From JAOTYV01 sp041557595 (GTDB lineage Bacteria; Pseudomonadota; Alphaproteobacteria; UBA8366): a stretch of DNA of 8,896 bases. The stretch lies in assembly GCA_041557595.1 (NCBI GenBank), contig JBFFGE010000183.1, positions 1-8,896 on the forward strand, read 5' to 3'. Below, one piece after another: positions 1 to 7,341 of the stretch. The position numbers and the translations under genes were made by a program. Position 1 is the first letter of the stretch. Every line of letters starts with the position of its first letter. Under the pieces are notes generated by a model. That model made no database searches and was not told where the DNA came from. It saw only the letters and a program-made list of their open reading frames with translations.

Positions 1-1
1 C

Positions 2-706
2 ATGCAGCTCGTGACGCACATGCTTTCGCCCTACCAATTCAATCCTTGGGATATGAACCCGCTGCGCGAAATTCTGCTCGATCTGGTCGATTTCGACCGG
101 CTTCGCCGGAACCGGCGGATCAAACTGTTCCTGTCGGCGACTAATGTCCGCACCGGCCGGGGCCGAATTTTCCAGACCGGAGAAATCGGCATCGACAATG
201 TCCTGGCCTCGGCCGCCCTGCCGTCGCTGCACCACGCCGTGGCGCTGGACGGAGAGCATTTCTGGGACGGCGGATATTCGGCAAACCGGCCGATCCTGCC
301 ATTGATCGAGCACCCCGGCAGCGCCGATATCCTGATCGTCCGGATTGAGCCGCTCCGCGTGGAGGCATTGCCGGTCACCGCCGAAGAAATCCAGATCCGT
401 ACCGCGAGCCATGTCTTCGCGGCGCCTCTGATGCAAGAACTCGAGACATTGCAGCGCATCGCCCAAGCCAACCGTTGGAGCCTGCCCCTGTCGCTCGGAC
501 GGCGCGCCCGGGAAACCAGGCTCCACCATATCGATGGGGGAAGCGATCTCGCGTCGCTGGCGCCGGACAGCAAACTAAAGCCGGAATGGGACTCGCTATG
601 CCGACTGCACGATATCGGCTGGAACCGCGCCGAAGATTGGATCCGAACGCATGGCGGCGTGATCGGAAAACGCGCGACCTATGATTGGCGCGATATCGCC
701 GCGTAA
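2..706 (+). CDS. Patatin-like phospholipase, DUF3734 type (5' end missing)
   Basis: This is the C-terminal part of a patatin-family acyl hydrolase, which would cleave acyl esters of lipids with a Ser-Asp dyad. The reading frame is open to the left edge, so the first visible Met is probably internal and the true start lies outside the window. Visible residue 89 is the Asp of a DGGY motif, the expected second member of the dyad. It follows the SAALPSLHHAVALDGEHFWDGG-like stretch typical of the family (about residues 70-91). The segment LSPYQFNPWDMNPLR (8-22) and the long tail after the motif fit the DUF3734-containing subgroup. The oxyanion-loop glycines and the GxSxG nucleophile would lie upstream and cannot be checked. 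The gene ends with TAA, 11 bp from the convergent Lon-like gene, and I see no terminator between them. Physiological substrate unknown. Confidence 0.85.
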   Translation: MQLVTHMLSPYQFNPWDMNPLREILLDLVDFDRLRRNRRIKLFLSATNVRTGRGRIFQTGEIGIDNVLASAALPSLHHAVALDGEHFWDGGYSANRPILPLIEHPGSADILIVRIEPLRVEALPVTAEEIQIRTASHVFAAPLMQELETLQRIAQANRWSLPLSLGRRARETRLHHIDGGSDLASLAPDSKLKPEWDSLCRLHDIGWNRAEDWIRTHGGVIGKRATYDWRDIAA

Positions 707-717
707 ACAGGGTCCGA

Positions 718-3075
718 TCAACTGGCGGAAGCCCGCTCCTTGAGAATTTGATCGAAGCGCTCCAGCTGCTCCATCACCATGCCGTAGACCGTGTCGGACG
801 GATAGCCGCCGTCGGCGCGCTGCCGGCCGGCCTTGATTCCGGTGAAGAGCTCGATGGCCTCTTCGATATTCTTGACCGCCCAAACATGGAACTGGCCGTT
901 GGCAACCGCCTCGACAACCGGATCCCGCAGGATGACGTGCGCGGCATTGGCTGCGGGAATGACCACGCCTTGCGTCCCGGTCAGCGCGCCGGAACTCTGG
1001 CACGCCCGATAAAATCCCTCGATCTTGTATTGGACGCCGCCCACCGCCTGAGTCTCGCCGCGCTGATTGACCGAACCGGTAATCGCAATGTCCTGCCGCA
1101 AGGGAACCGCCGCCAGATCGGACAGCACCACCAGTAGTTCCGCCATGGACGCGCTGTCGCCCTCGACGCCGCCGTAGTTCTGCTCGAACGTAATCGAGGA
1201 ATTGAACGACACGGGAAACCGCCGGGCGAAATGACCCGCGATAAATCCATGCAGCACCATGACGCCTTTCTGCTGGATCGGACCGCTCATCGCCACGTCC
1301 CGTTCGATATTAACGACGCCTTCGCGGCCGGGCGTCGCGCGGGCGGTTATCCGGCTCGGGCCGCCAAACCGGTGATCGCCAACGTCGCGGACGGTCAAAC
1401 CATTGATCTGGCCAATCGCCTTTCCGGTGGTGTCGATCATCACCGTGCCGTCGGCAATCTGTTCATGCACACCGTCCTCCATGCGCGCATTGCGGCGTCT
1501 GCGCTGCACCAGGGCTTCAAGGACAATGTCGGCGGTAATGATAGTTTCTCCCGCGAACCGGGCCAACTGGACCGCCTCGGTCAGGACGTCCCGGGTCAAC
1601 TCGAACTGGGCGGTCAATTTACGGCGGTGGGCGGCCCATCGCGACGCCGTGCCGAGCAATCGAACGACCGCGGAATCGTCGCAACGCATCCCGTCATGCG
1701 CCGCCACATGGCTGCGGATCAGACCCGCATAGCATTTTATATTCCCGGCAGTGGCGTCCATGTTCGCATCGATGTCCGCCTTGACCTTGAAATAGGTCTG
1801 AAACTCCGGATCGGCCGAAAAGAACGTGTAATACCAATGCGGCGATCCGACGATGACGACCTTGACGTCGAGCGGAATGGCTTTGGGACGCGGCGCGCCG
1901 GCGATCGGCACGCTCTGAGCCCGATGCAATTCCTCCAATTGAATGACACCGTCGCGCAGCGCGCCCTTCAAGAAGGTCCAGCTGTGCAGGTGCTGCGCCA
2001 ATGCCTCCGCCCGCAGCACCAGGATGCCGCCATTCGCGCGATGCAGGGCGCCGGCGCGAATCATGCTGAAATCGGTATCCATACCGCCTTGAAACGGGCG
2101 GTATTCGATCTTGCCGAACAGGTTTTCATATGTCGGATTCGCTTCCAGGACCACGTTCGGAACCGGGTTGTCGCCGTGATCCACCAGCAGGTTCACGGCA
2201 TAGCGCCGCTCCGGCGGCTCGATTGCCATGGGCGGCTGATTGGGATTGGCCGGCATGAAAATTTGCAGGTTTTCAAGAATATCGTTTCGCAACTCGGTCA
2301 GCCAACGGGCCAGTCCGCGATGGCCGGAATAGACCGATTGAACGTCGTCGAGCAATGCGCCAACCGCATGATCGGCCACCGATTGGTTCAGCTCGATCAT
2401 CTGTTTTGCGAATTCACCCTGCAGTTTCGCCGCATGGCGATGAATTTCCTGCAGCCGCTCGCCGATGTCGCTGGCCTTCTCCTGTTTCGATTTGCGCTCC
2501 GACTCCGGCAAGGTGTCGAGCGCCACCGGGTTGCCGGCCGCGTCCTGGGCGGCGACCACCATGCCCTGGGGCGTCTGAACCAAGTTCAGGCCATGCATGC
2601 GCGCTTCGTTCGCGAGCGCTTCGAGTTGCTGCTGGATTTCGCGGTTCAGCCGCTCGCTGCGTTCCCGCAGCTCTTTCTGATAGTCGTCCCCGGTAAACGC
2701 CTGTCCCAAGGCTTCGCGCAACTGCGCAACCAGCAGGGTCATGCGATCCCGAAAGGCGCGGCCGGTTCCCGCGGGCAGGCGGTACGGCTTCGGGCGATGA
2801 CGGCGGCGAAAATTATTCAGGTAAACCCAGTCGCTCGGCCGCGGCTGGCAGGACAAGTGCTCGGCCAGGTATTCGAGCGTCGCGGTCATTCGGCCGCTCC
2901 GATCCGGCCCCAATACGAAGATATTAAAGCCGGGATCCTTCATGCAAAGGCCGAACTCCAGCGCTTCCCTCGCGCGCTGGTGGCTCGAAAAGGCGAAGAC
3001 ATCGCCTTCCTTCGCGCTGCCGGGCGCGAATGTCGGGCGCCGCAGATCTTTGGCGGTGAGAGCTTTTGCAGACAT
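718..3075 (-). CDS. LonC-type Lon protease (AAA_32 plus S16 protease domain)
   Basis: This is a 785-residue cytoplasmic Lon-family serine protease. An N-terminal AAA-like module has a long charged helical, probably coiled-coil, insertion at about residues 115-275. A LID region follows, and the S16 protease domain covers about 555-745. The catalytic pair is Ser641 in VEGDSAS and Lys684 in VGGVQYK. Their 43-residue spacing equals that of archaeal LonB as I recall it. The Walker A position reads GPDRSGRM (56-63), with Arg in place of the Lys. The Walker B position reads ILVLRAEAL (351-359), with Arg355 where an Asp is expected. This resembles the LonC group, in which the Meiothermus enzyme lacks ATPase activity, so weak or absent ATP hydrolysis is inferred. 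Start choice: ATG at 3075 has GGGGA four bases upstream. A TTG at 3093 (six more residues) has AGGA at the same spacing and cannot be excluded. The gene ends in TGA and converges with the patatin gene. A TTGACC at 3141-3136 is a possible -35, but no convincing -10 follows. Confidence 0.9.
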   Translation of the reverse strand: MSAKALTAKDLRRPTFAPGSAKEGDVFAFSSHQRAREALEFGLCMKDPGFNIFVLGPDRSGRMTATLEYLAEHLSCQPRPSDWVYLNNFRRRHRPKPYRLPAGTGRAFRDRMTLLVAQLREALGQAFTGDDYQKELRERSERLNREIQQQLEALANEARMHGLNLVQTPQGMVVAAQDAAGNPVALDTLPESERKSKQEKASDIGERLQEIHRHAAKLQGEFAKQMIELNQSVADHAVGALLDDVQSVYSGHRGLARWLTELRNDILENLQIFMPANPNQPPMAIEPPERRYAVNLLVDHGDNPVPNVVLEANPTYENLFGKIEYRPFQGGMDTDFSMIRAGALHRANGGILVLRAEALAQHLHSWTFLKGALRDGVIQLEELHRAQSVPIAGAPRPKAIPLDVKVVIVGSPHWYYTFFSADPEFQTYFKVKADIDANMDATAGNIKCYAGLIRSHVAAHDGMRCDDSAVVRLLGTASRWAAHRRKLTAQFELTRDVLTEAVQLARFAGETIITADIVLEALVQRRRRNARMEDGVHEQIADGTVMIDTTGKAIGQINGLTVRDVGDHRFGGPSRITARATPGREGVVNIERDVAMSGPIQQKGVMVLHGFIAGHFARRFPVSFNSSITFEQNYGGVEGDSASMAELLVVLSDLAAVPLRQDIAITGSVNQRGETQAVGGVQYKIEGFYRACQSSGALTGTQGVVIPAANAAHVILRDPVVEAVANGQFHVWAVKNIEEAIELFTGIKAGRQRADGGYPSDTVYGMVMEQLERFDQILKERASAS

Positions 3076-3218
3076 GGCGTCCCCGCGGGTCAAATTGTCC
3101 TATGTCCCACGAGTGAAGCCCTATGACGCGGAATGGGTCAAGGCCGCTCGCAAAAGGTTGAACCCGGATTGCGCCGGACGTGCGTCACGTTCAGGCCATC
3201 GGACGCCGGCCGACCCTC

Positions 3219-3247
3219 CCGCCGCGTTCGATCGACTGAACCGGCGG
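3219..3247. other. GC-rich hairpin between DUF4167 and lonC-like genes
   Basis: CCGCCG (3219-3224) pairs with CGGCGG (3242-3247). After a one-base bulge, GTTC (3226-3229) pairs with GAAC (3238-3241) around an 8-base loop. The hairpin begins about 20 bp past the stop codon of the DUF4167 gene, where a terminator would be expected. No T-run follows on the minus strand, so it is not a standard intrinsic terminator. It could be a Rho-associated or RNA-stabilising 3' structure, or chance in GC-rich DNA. The rest of the 3076-3268 gap shows nothing I recognise. Confidence 0.3.
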
Positions 3248-3268
3248 CTTGAAGAAGCGGAACCGACG

Positions 3269-3877
3269 TCAATCGCCCGCGGGCGTATCGCCACCATTCG
3301 ATGCGGTGCGCGCCTTGGGTTCCTTCCGCGCGGCTGGTTTTCTGCGGCGCGGTTTCGGCGGGGCCGCCTCGACGGCCGGCGGTTCCGGCAATTCGATCTC
3401 GGTCTGGGGCACGACCTCGGTGACGGGCTGTTCGCCGTTCTCGATCTGATTGCCGTTCTGGGCCTGATTGCCGTTCTGGGCCTGATTGCCGTTCTGCATC
3501 TGATGGGATTCGTCACCTTTTGCAGCATTCCGGCCGTTTGCTCTTTGGTCGCGGCCGCCCTGGTGCCGCTGACCTTCGGAGTGGCGGTGACCCTCGGCCC
3601 CCTGACCATTCGCATTTTGGCGCTGGTTCCGGTCCTCCAAATCCGCGGAATGGATGCGGAAGTAGTGCTCTGCGTGCTGGTAGTAATTTTCAGCCGCTAT
3701 GCGGTCGCCGGACGATGTCGCGTCACGCGCGAGTCCCAGGTATTTTTCGTGAACTTGAAGCGCGTTGCCGCGAATTCGGACGCTGGGTCCGTTGCTATCG
3801 AACATATTCGGTCGATTGCCACCCCGGCGACCGTTGCTGCGGCCGCGCGTGCGTTTTGAGCCTTGCCCTTGTTTCAT
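3269..3877 (-). CDS. DUF4167 domain protein
   Basis: This is a 202-residue, very hydrophilic, basic protein of unknown function with no signal peptide or membrane segment. The conserved DUF4167 core lies near the N-terminus (about residues 18-78). It includes KYLGLARDATSSGDR (45-59) and ENYYQHAEHYFR (63-74), which read as two helices. The first 20 residues are rich in Arg, Lys and Gly, which would suit nucleic-acid binding, though that is inference. The remainder is low-complexity: a QN-rich stretch, a hexapeptide repeat (127-150), and a Pro/Ala/Lys/Arg-rich tail. Two ATGs are adjacent at 3880 and 3877. AAGGA directly abuts the first, so the second, three bases away, is the better start and gives the family-like MKQGQ opening. 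Position after prmC is the usual alphaproteobacterial arrangement. A 223-bp gap from prmC suggests its own promoter. Confidence 0.88.
   Translation of the reverse strand: MKQGQGSKRTRGRSNGRRGGNRPNMFDSNGPSVRIRGNALQVHEKYLGLARDATSSGDRIAAENYYQHAEHYFRIHSADLEDRNQRQNANGQGAEGHRHSEGQRHQGGRDQRANGRNAAKGDESHQMQNGNQAQNGNQAQNGNQIENGEQPVTEVVPQTEIELPEPPAVEAAPPKPRRRKPAARKEPKARTASNGGDTPAGD
3428..3499. repeat. 18-bp tandem repeat, four copies, in the DUF4167 gene
   Basis: The unit CTGATTGCCGTTCTGGGC is exact at 3446-3463 and 3464-3481. A third copy at 3482-3499 differs in its last three bases, and a more diverged copy lies at 3428-3445. On the minus strand it is in frame and encodes MQNGNQ-AQNGNQ-AQNGNQ-IENGEQ (residues 127-150). 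The two central copies are identical at DNA level, pointing to recent slippage or duplication. Because the unit is 18 bp, copy-number change would keep the frame. Confidence 0.9.
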
Positions 3878-4058
3878 CATTCCTTACACATCGACGCTGG
3901 TTTCGGTGAAATTCACGGCTGAATCGACGTATACACACCGCGATTCTGCGGGCGGCCGCTCTATGCGTGCCTTCCCAAAGATACCCTTTCGAAGAAATGC
4001 TCTACCTCGGATGCTTCGACACCACGTGCCAAGACGCTTTCAACGAGGTAACAACAGG

Positions 4059-4087
4059 AAGTTAGACGGTTCACTCGCCAGTTCCAA
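4059..4087 (-). promoter_or_regulatory. Weak promoter candidate for the DUF4167 gene
   Basis: On the minus strand TTGGAA (4087-4082) and TAACTT (4064-4059) are separated by 17 bp, just after the prmC stop and beside an eight-base A-tract (4098-4091). Matches to the sigma-70 boxes are 4/6 and 3/6, so this is weak. It would give a leader of roughly 175 nt before the DUF4167 start. The rest of the 3878-4100 gap contains no gene, no convincing hairpin and no terminator that I can see. Confidence 0.2.
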
Positions 4088-4100
4088 CAGTTTTTTTTGG

Positions 4101-4964
4101 TTAACAAGACGGTAGGGCGCGCTGAAAAACGACGCATCGTTCGTGACCCGCCAAATCCCTGACCGTTTCCGTGTGACGCAGTCCGGCGGCGCCAAGAATC
4201 TCAACGACATCGCCGGCCTGCCCCGCGCCTATTTCCAGCACCGCCGTCCCGTCCGCCGTCAGGACATCGCATAGTGATTGCCCCAATTGCCGGTAGCACG
4301 CCAACCCGTCCGCGCCGCCATCCAGCGCCTGGCGCGGCTCGAAGAGCGAAACCTCGGGCTGCAATTCAGCGATTTCACACCGCCGAACATAGGGCGGGTT
4401 CGCCAGGACCAGATCGAATGCCGCATTCAAGCCGCACCCCCAATCGGCCGCGATGAAACCGGCCCTATGGGCAAGACCGAGCGCATCGGCATTTTCCCTG
4501 GCGACCGACAAAGCGGCACAGGAAATATCGACCCCCAATCCCCGGGCCTCCGGCACTTCACAGAGCACCGATAACAGCAGGCAGCCGGTACCGGTTCCCA
4601 GATCGAGGATGTAAGGCGCCTCGGCGGCCGATCCACGCAACACCGCCAGCGCCGTTTCCACCAGGGTTTCGCTGTCGGGTCGCGGATCGAGCGTGTCGCG
4701 GGTCACGCGAAAGTCGAGGCCCCAGAATTCCCGACGGCCGAGAATCTGCGCCATTGGGATGCGCCGCGCCCGTTGCCGGACAAGGTCCATGAATTCCCCG
4801 GCGCTGGGAACCGGACGCCCGGGCTCGACGATCAGCCGACCGGTGTCGGTTCCCAAAACATGGGCCAGCAGGAGCCGCGCCTCGCCCCGTGGCGCCTCGA
4901 TCCCCGCGTGGCTGAGCAGGTCCGCGGCCTCGGAAATGCAGCTCTCTATCGTCCGGTGCGACAT
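4101..4964 (-). CDS. prmC: Peptide chain release factor N5-glutamine methyltransferase
   Basis: PrmC (HemK) uses S-adenosylmethionine to methylate the glutamine of the GGQ motif in release factors, raising termination efficiency. The 287-residue product has the expected layout. An N-terminal helical domain (about 1-75) binds the release factor. A class I methyltransferase domain follows, with PRPDSETL (about 94-101), the SAM-binding DLGTGTG (121-127), GVDIS (144-148) and the catalytic NPPY (189-192) that holds the substrate amide. Length is close to the E. coli protein. I chose ATG at 4964, 14 bp after the prfA stop. A TTG at 4970 would add two residues. Neither has a good Shine-Dalgarno, so translation is probably coupled to prfA, which encodes its substrate. 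The gene ends in TAA. Confidence 0.95.
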   Translation of the reverse strand: MSHRTIESCISEAADLLSHAGIEAPRGEARLLLAHVLGTDTGRLIVEPGRPVPSAGEFMDLVRQRARRIPMAQILGRREFWGLDFRVTRDTLDPRPDSETLVETALAVLRGSAAEAPYILDLGTGTGCLLLSVLCEVPEARGLGVDISCAALSVARENADALGLAHRAGFIAADWGCGLNAAFDLVLANPPYVRRCEIAELQPEVSLFEPRQALDGGADGLACYRQLGQSLCDVLTADGTAVLEIGAGQAGDVVEILGAAGLRHTETVRDLAGHERCVVFQRALPSC

Positions 4965-4978
4965 CGGCAATGGACCCG

Positions 4979-6043
4979 TCAGCTCAGCCGGGCCGTCTCG
5001 TTTTCGGCGATCAGGGTATCGACGATTTCGTCGAGTTCCTCGCCGTTCATGATTTTTTCGAGCTTGTGGAGGGTCAGGTCGATCCGATGATCCGTGACCC
5101 GCCCCTGTGGATAATTATAGGTGCGAATGCGTTGCGACCGGTCGCCGGATCCAACCTGGCTGCGACGGTTCTCCGCGCGTTCATCCTCCAGCCGCGTCCG
5201 TTCTTGATCGTACAGGCGCGCCCGCAGCACCTTCATCGCCTTCGCCCGGTTCTTGTGCTGCGATTTTTCATCCTGACAGGTCACCACGAGACCGGTCGGC
5301 ATATGCGTGATGCGAATGGCGCTGTCGGTTTTGTTGACATGCTGTCCGCCGGCGCCCGACGCGCGGTAGGTATCGATGCGCAAATCCTTGTCGTCGATGT
5401 CGATATCGACGTCATCGGCCTCGGGCAGCACGGCAACCGTTGCCGCCGAGGTATGAATCCGTCCGCTGCTTTCCGTCGCCGGTACGCGCTGAACCCGGTG
5501 AACGCCCGATTCGAATTTCAGCCGGGCGAAAACGCCCGCGCCATTGATCGCGGCAATCGCCTCCTTGAAGCCGCCCAGCTCCGTTTCGGCGACCTCGATC
5601 GGCTCGAACCGCCAACCATGGGCCTCGGCATATCGTTGATACATGCGAAAGAGATCGGCGGCGAAGAGCGACGCCTCGTCGCCGCCGGTCCCCGCCCGCA
5701 CCTCGAGGATGGCGCTGCGGTCGTCGGCGGCGTCTTTCGGCAGCAGCATGCGCTGCACCTCTTTTTCCAATTCCGGCTGTCGCGCCTTGAGCGCGCGGAA
5801 CTCCTCCTCCGCCATCGAGCGCATTTCCTGATCGCCATCGGTATCGGTCATAATTTCCGCCAGATCGGCCATCTCCGCCTGCAAATCGAGCAATTCGCTC
5901 GCCTTCGCAACGATCGGCGAAATCTCGGAATATTCCTTGGACAAGGCGGTATAGTCCGATGGCTCGAGATCGCCCGCCGACATCAACGCCGTGAGCTCCT
6001 CCTGGCGCGTTATCACCGACCGCAATTTATCAACGAGATCCAT
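4979..6043 (-). CDS. prfA: Peptide chain release factor 1 (RF1)
   Basis: RF1 recognises UAA and UAG in the ribosomal A site and triggers hydrolysis of peptidyl-tRNA. The 354-residue product contains the codon-reading tripeptide PAT (188-190), which marks RF1 rather than RF2 (SPF). It also has the catalytic GAGGQHVNKT loop, with GGQ at 232-234. Gln234 is the residue PrmC would methylate. Positions and length agree closely with E. coli RF1. The frame is open upstream to 6088, but the extra 15 residues come from the repetitive 3' end of hemA and do not belong to the family. ATG at 6043 gives a normal N-terminus (MDLVDKL). Its TAAGGA ribosome site contains the hemA stop codon, with a gap of only 4 bp, so coupling is likely. 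Its own stop is TGA, which RF1 does not read. Confidence 0.97.
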   Translation of the reverse strand: MDLVDKLRSVITRQEELTALMSAGDLEPSDYTALSKEYSEISPIVAKASELLDLQAEMADLAEIMTDTDGDQEMRSMAEEEFRALKARQPELEKEVQRMLLPKDAADDRSAILEVRAGTGGDEASLFAADLFRMYQRYAEAHGWRFEPIEVAETELGGFKEAIAAINGAGVFARLKFESGVHRVQRVPATESSGRIHTSAATVAVLPEADDVDIDIDDKDLRIDTYRASGAGGQHVNKTDSAIRITHMPTGLVVTCQDEKSQHKNRAKAMKVLRARLYDQERTRLEDERAENRRSQVGSGDRSQRIRTYNYPQGRVTDHRIDLTLHKLEKIMNGEELDEIVDTLIAENETARLS

Positions 6044-6047
6044 TTCC

Positions 6048-7334
6048 TTAGTCCTGTCTGTCCGACGGATCGTCCGACGGATCGTCAAACAATCGACGGA
6101 TCATTTCCTCCAGGCGCTCGCCCTCCGCCGCATCGCTCTCCGCTTGCCGCGCCATGCCGCGCAATGCACGGCTCGGTCCGTCCAGCAAACGGTTGACCAG
6201 CAGTTCGGTTGCGCGCGCCGCATCGATGCCCGGATGATCGAGCAGCACTTTTTCGCGCGCCGCCGCAAACCTCTCTCGCAGATCGACGATCACCGGGGAG
6301 GCCTCCCGGTCCGCGCGCCCCTCATACCAAGATCCGACTTCATCGTCGACGATTTGCCAGGCCGCGGCAGCGGTGGCCTGCCGTTCGGTGCGGCCCTGCA
6401 GCGCGACGTGCTCCAGATCGTCCAGCGAATACCGGAAGGCGCCGTCGCATTCTTCCACCTCGGGCGCGATGTCCGGCGGCACACCGCCATCGAGGAAGAG
6501 AATTGGCCGCCGTCGGCGGCGTTTCAAGGCCGCTTCCGCGTCCGCCCGATTGACGATATGGCGGCCCGCCCCGACGGCGCTCACCACGATATCCGCCTCC
6601 GCCAGCGCCTCGCCCAAGCTCTCGAATGGAAGGAAGTGGATGCCGGCGCGCCGCGCGACGGTTTCCGCCCGGCTCGACGCGGCGGTCAGCGTCACCCGCT
6701 GCAAGCCGGCCGTGCGCAGCTGTTCGTGGATCAGTTCGCCGATCTCGCCGAGCCCGACGATCAAACCCGCCCGCCCCGACAGATCGCCATGAAGGTCCTG
6801 ACAGATCTGCGCCGCAGCCGACGCAATCGAAACCGGACGCCGGATGATTTCGGTTTCGCTGCGCACCCGCTTTGCCGTGCGATAGGCCGATTGCATCACT
6901 CGATCCAATTGCGGCCCGATCATTCCGCACGCACCGGCCAGGCGATGCCCGGCCTTCACCTGTCCCAGGACCTGCGGCTCGCCCACCACCTGGCTGTCCA
7001 GGGAAGAGGCAACGGCAAAGACGTGCCGCAACGCTTCCCGGTCATACAGCGCGTAGGATTGGTCGATGATTTCCGCGTACCCGACATTGCCGATGGCGGC
7101 GAAATGGTTGCGCACCATGTCGGCCGCGGTTTCGGGGCTGTCGTGAAGGCCCTGGATTTCGGTCCGGTCGCAGGTCGAGAGAATCAACGCCTGGTCCAGG
7201 CCGCCGGCGCGCAGGCGGCCGAACATTTGCGGCAGCAGCGATTCCTCCATGAACAATCGGTCGCGCAGCAAGGCCGTGCTGGAGCGATGATTCGCACCAA
7301 CCACAAAAATCCGGGCATTGCTCTGCGACGGCAT
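6048..7334 (-). CDS. hemA: Glutamyl-tRNA reductase (C5 pathway)
   Basis: The enzyme reduces Glu-tRNA with NADPH to glutamate-1-semialdehyde, the first committed step of tetrapyrrole synthesis by the C5 route. The 428-residue product has the N-terminal catalytic domain with the nucleophile Cys55 in LSTCDRTE (52-59), the block SLDSQVVGEPQVLGQVK (111-127), and conserved His104. The NADPH-binding fold has VGLGEIG (193-199). A C-terminal helical dimerisation region includes ELLVNRLLDGPSRALR. The motif residue after Cys is Asp56, where E. coli has Asn. The start is ATG at 7334, seven bp after the hisS TAG. The longer open frame (to 7451) only overlaps hisS. No clear Shine-Dalgarno is visible, so coupling to hisS is likely. 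The extreme C-terminus carries a duplicated DPSD. This is not the ALA synthase that is also called HemA in many Alphaproteobacteria. Confidence 0.96.
   Translation of the reverse strand: MPSQSNARIFVVGANHRSSTALLRDRLFMEESLLPQMFGRLRAGGLDQALILSTCDRTEIQGLHDSPETAADMVRNHFAAIGNVGYAEIIDQSYALYDREALRHVFAVASSLDSQVVGEPQVLGQVKAGHRLAGACGMIGPQLDRVMQSAYRTAKRVRSETEIIRRPVSIASAAAQICQDLHGDLSGRAGLIVGLGEIGELIHEQLRTAGLQRVTLTAASSRAETVARRAGIHFLPFESLGEALAEADIVVSAVGAGRHIVNRADAEAALKRRRRRPILFLDGGVPPDIAPEVEECDGAFRYSLDDLEHVALQGRTERQATAAAAWQIVDDEVGSWYEGRADREASPVIVDLRERFAAAREKVLLDHPGIDAARATELLVNRLLDGPSRALRGMARQAESDAAEGERLEEMIRRLFDDPSDDPSDRQD
6061..6084. repeat. 12-bp tandem duplication at the 3' end of hemA
   Basis: TCCGACGGATCG occurs twice head to tail (6061-6072 and 6073-6084), followed by TC of a partial third copy. 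It encodes the DPSD-DPSD tail of HemA and ends about 10 bp before the hemA stop codon and the prfA ribosome-binding site. Confidence 0.8.
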
Positions 7335-7341
7335 CGTGGCG

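Noticed and set aside
1231..3126. 631-codon open frame on the + strand opposite the Lon-like gene
   Set aside because: Antisense frame kept open by GC-rich codon bias. The minus strand encodes a complete, motif-bearing protease and the antisense product shows no recognisable domain.
3219..3247. Rho-independent terminator for the DUF4167 gene
   Set aside because: Hairpin present but followed by GAGGGTCGG on the minus strand, with no U-tract.
2942..3859. + strand frame with apparent membrane segments (LDLIAVLGLIAVLGLIAVL)
   Set aside because: The hydrophobic run is the antisense reading of the NGNQAQ repeat in the DUF4167 gene. Complement of Asn/Gln codons gives Leu/Ile/Val, so it is an artefact.
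6044..6088. N-terminal extension of RF1 starting at 6088
   Set aside because: The extra residues (IRRTIRRTDRT) are the out-of-frame reading of the hemA tail repeat; the family start and ribosome site fit ATG at 6043.
4970..6196. 408-codon + strand frame opposite prfA
   Set aside because: Fully antisense to RF1, whose PAT and GGQ motifs are unambiguous.
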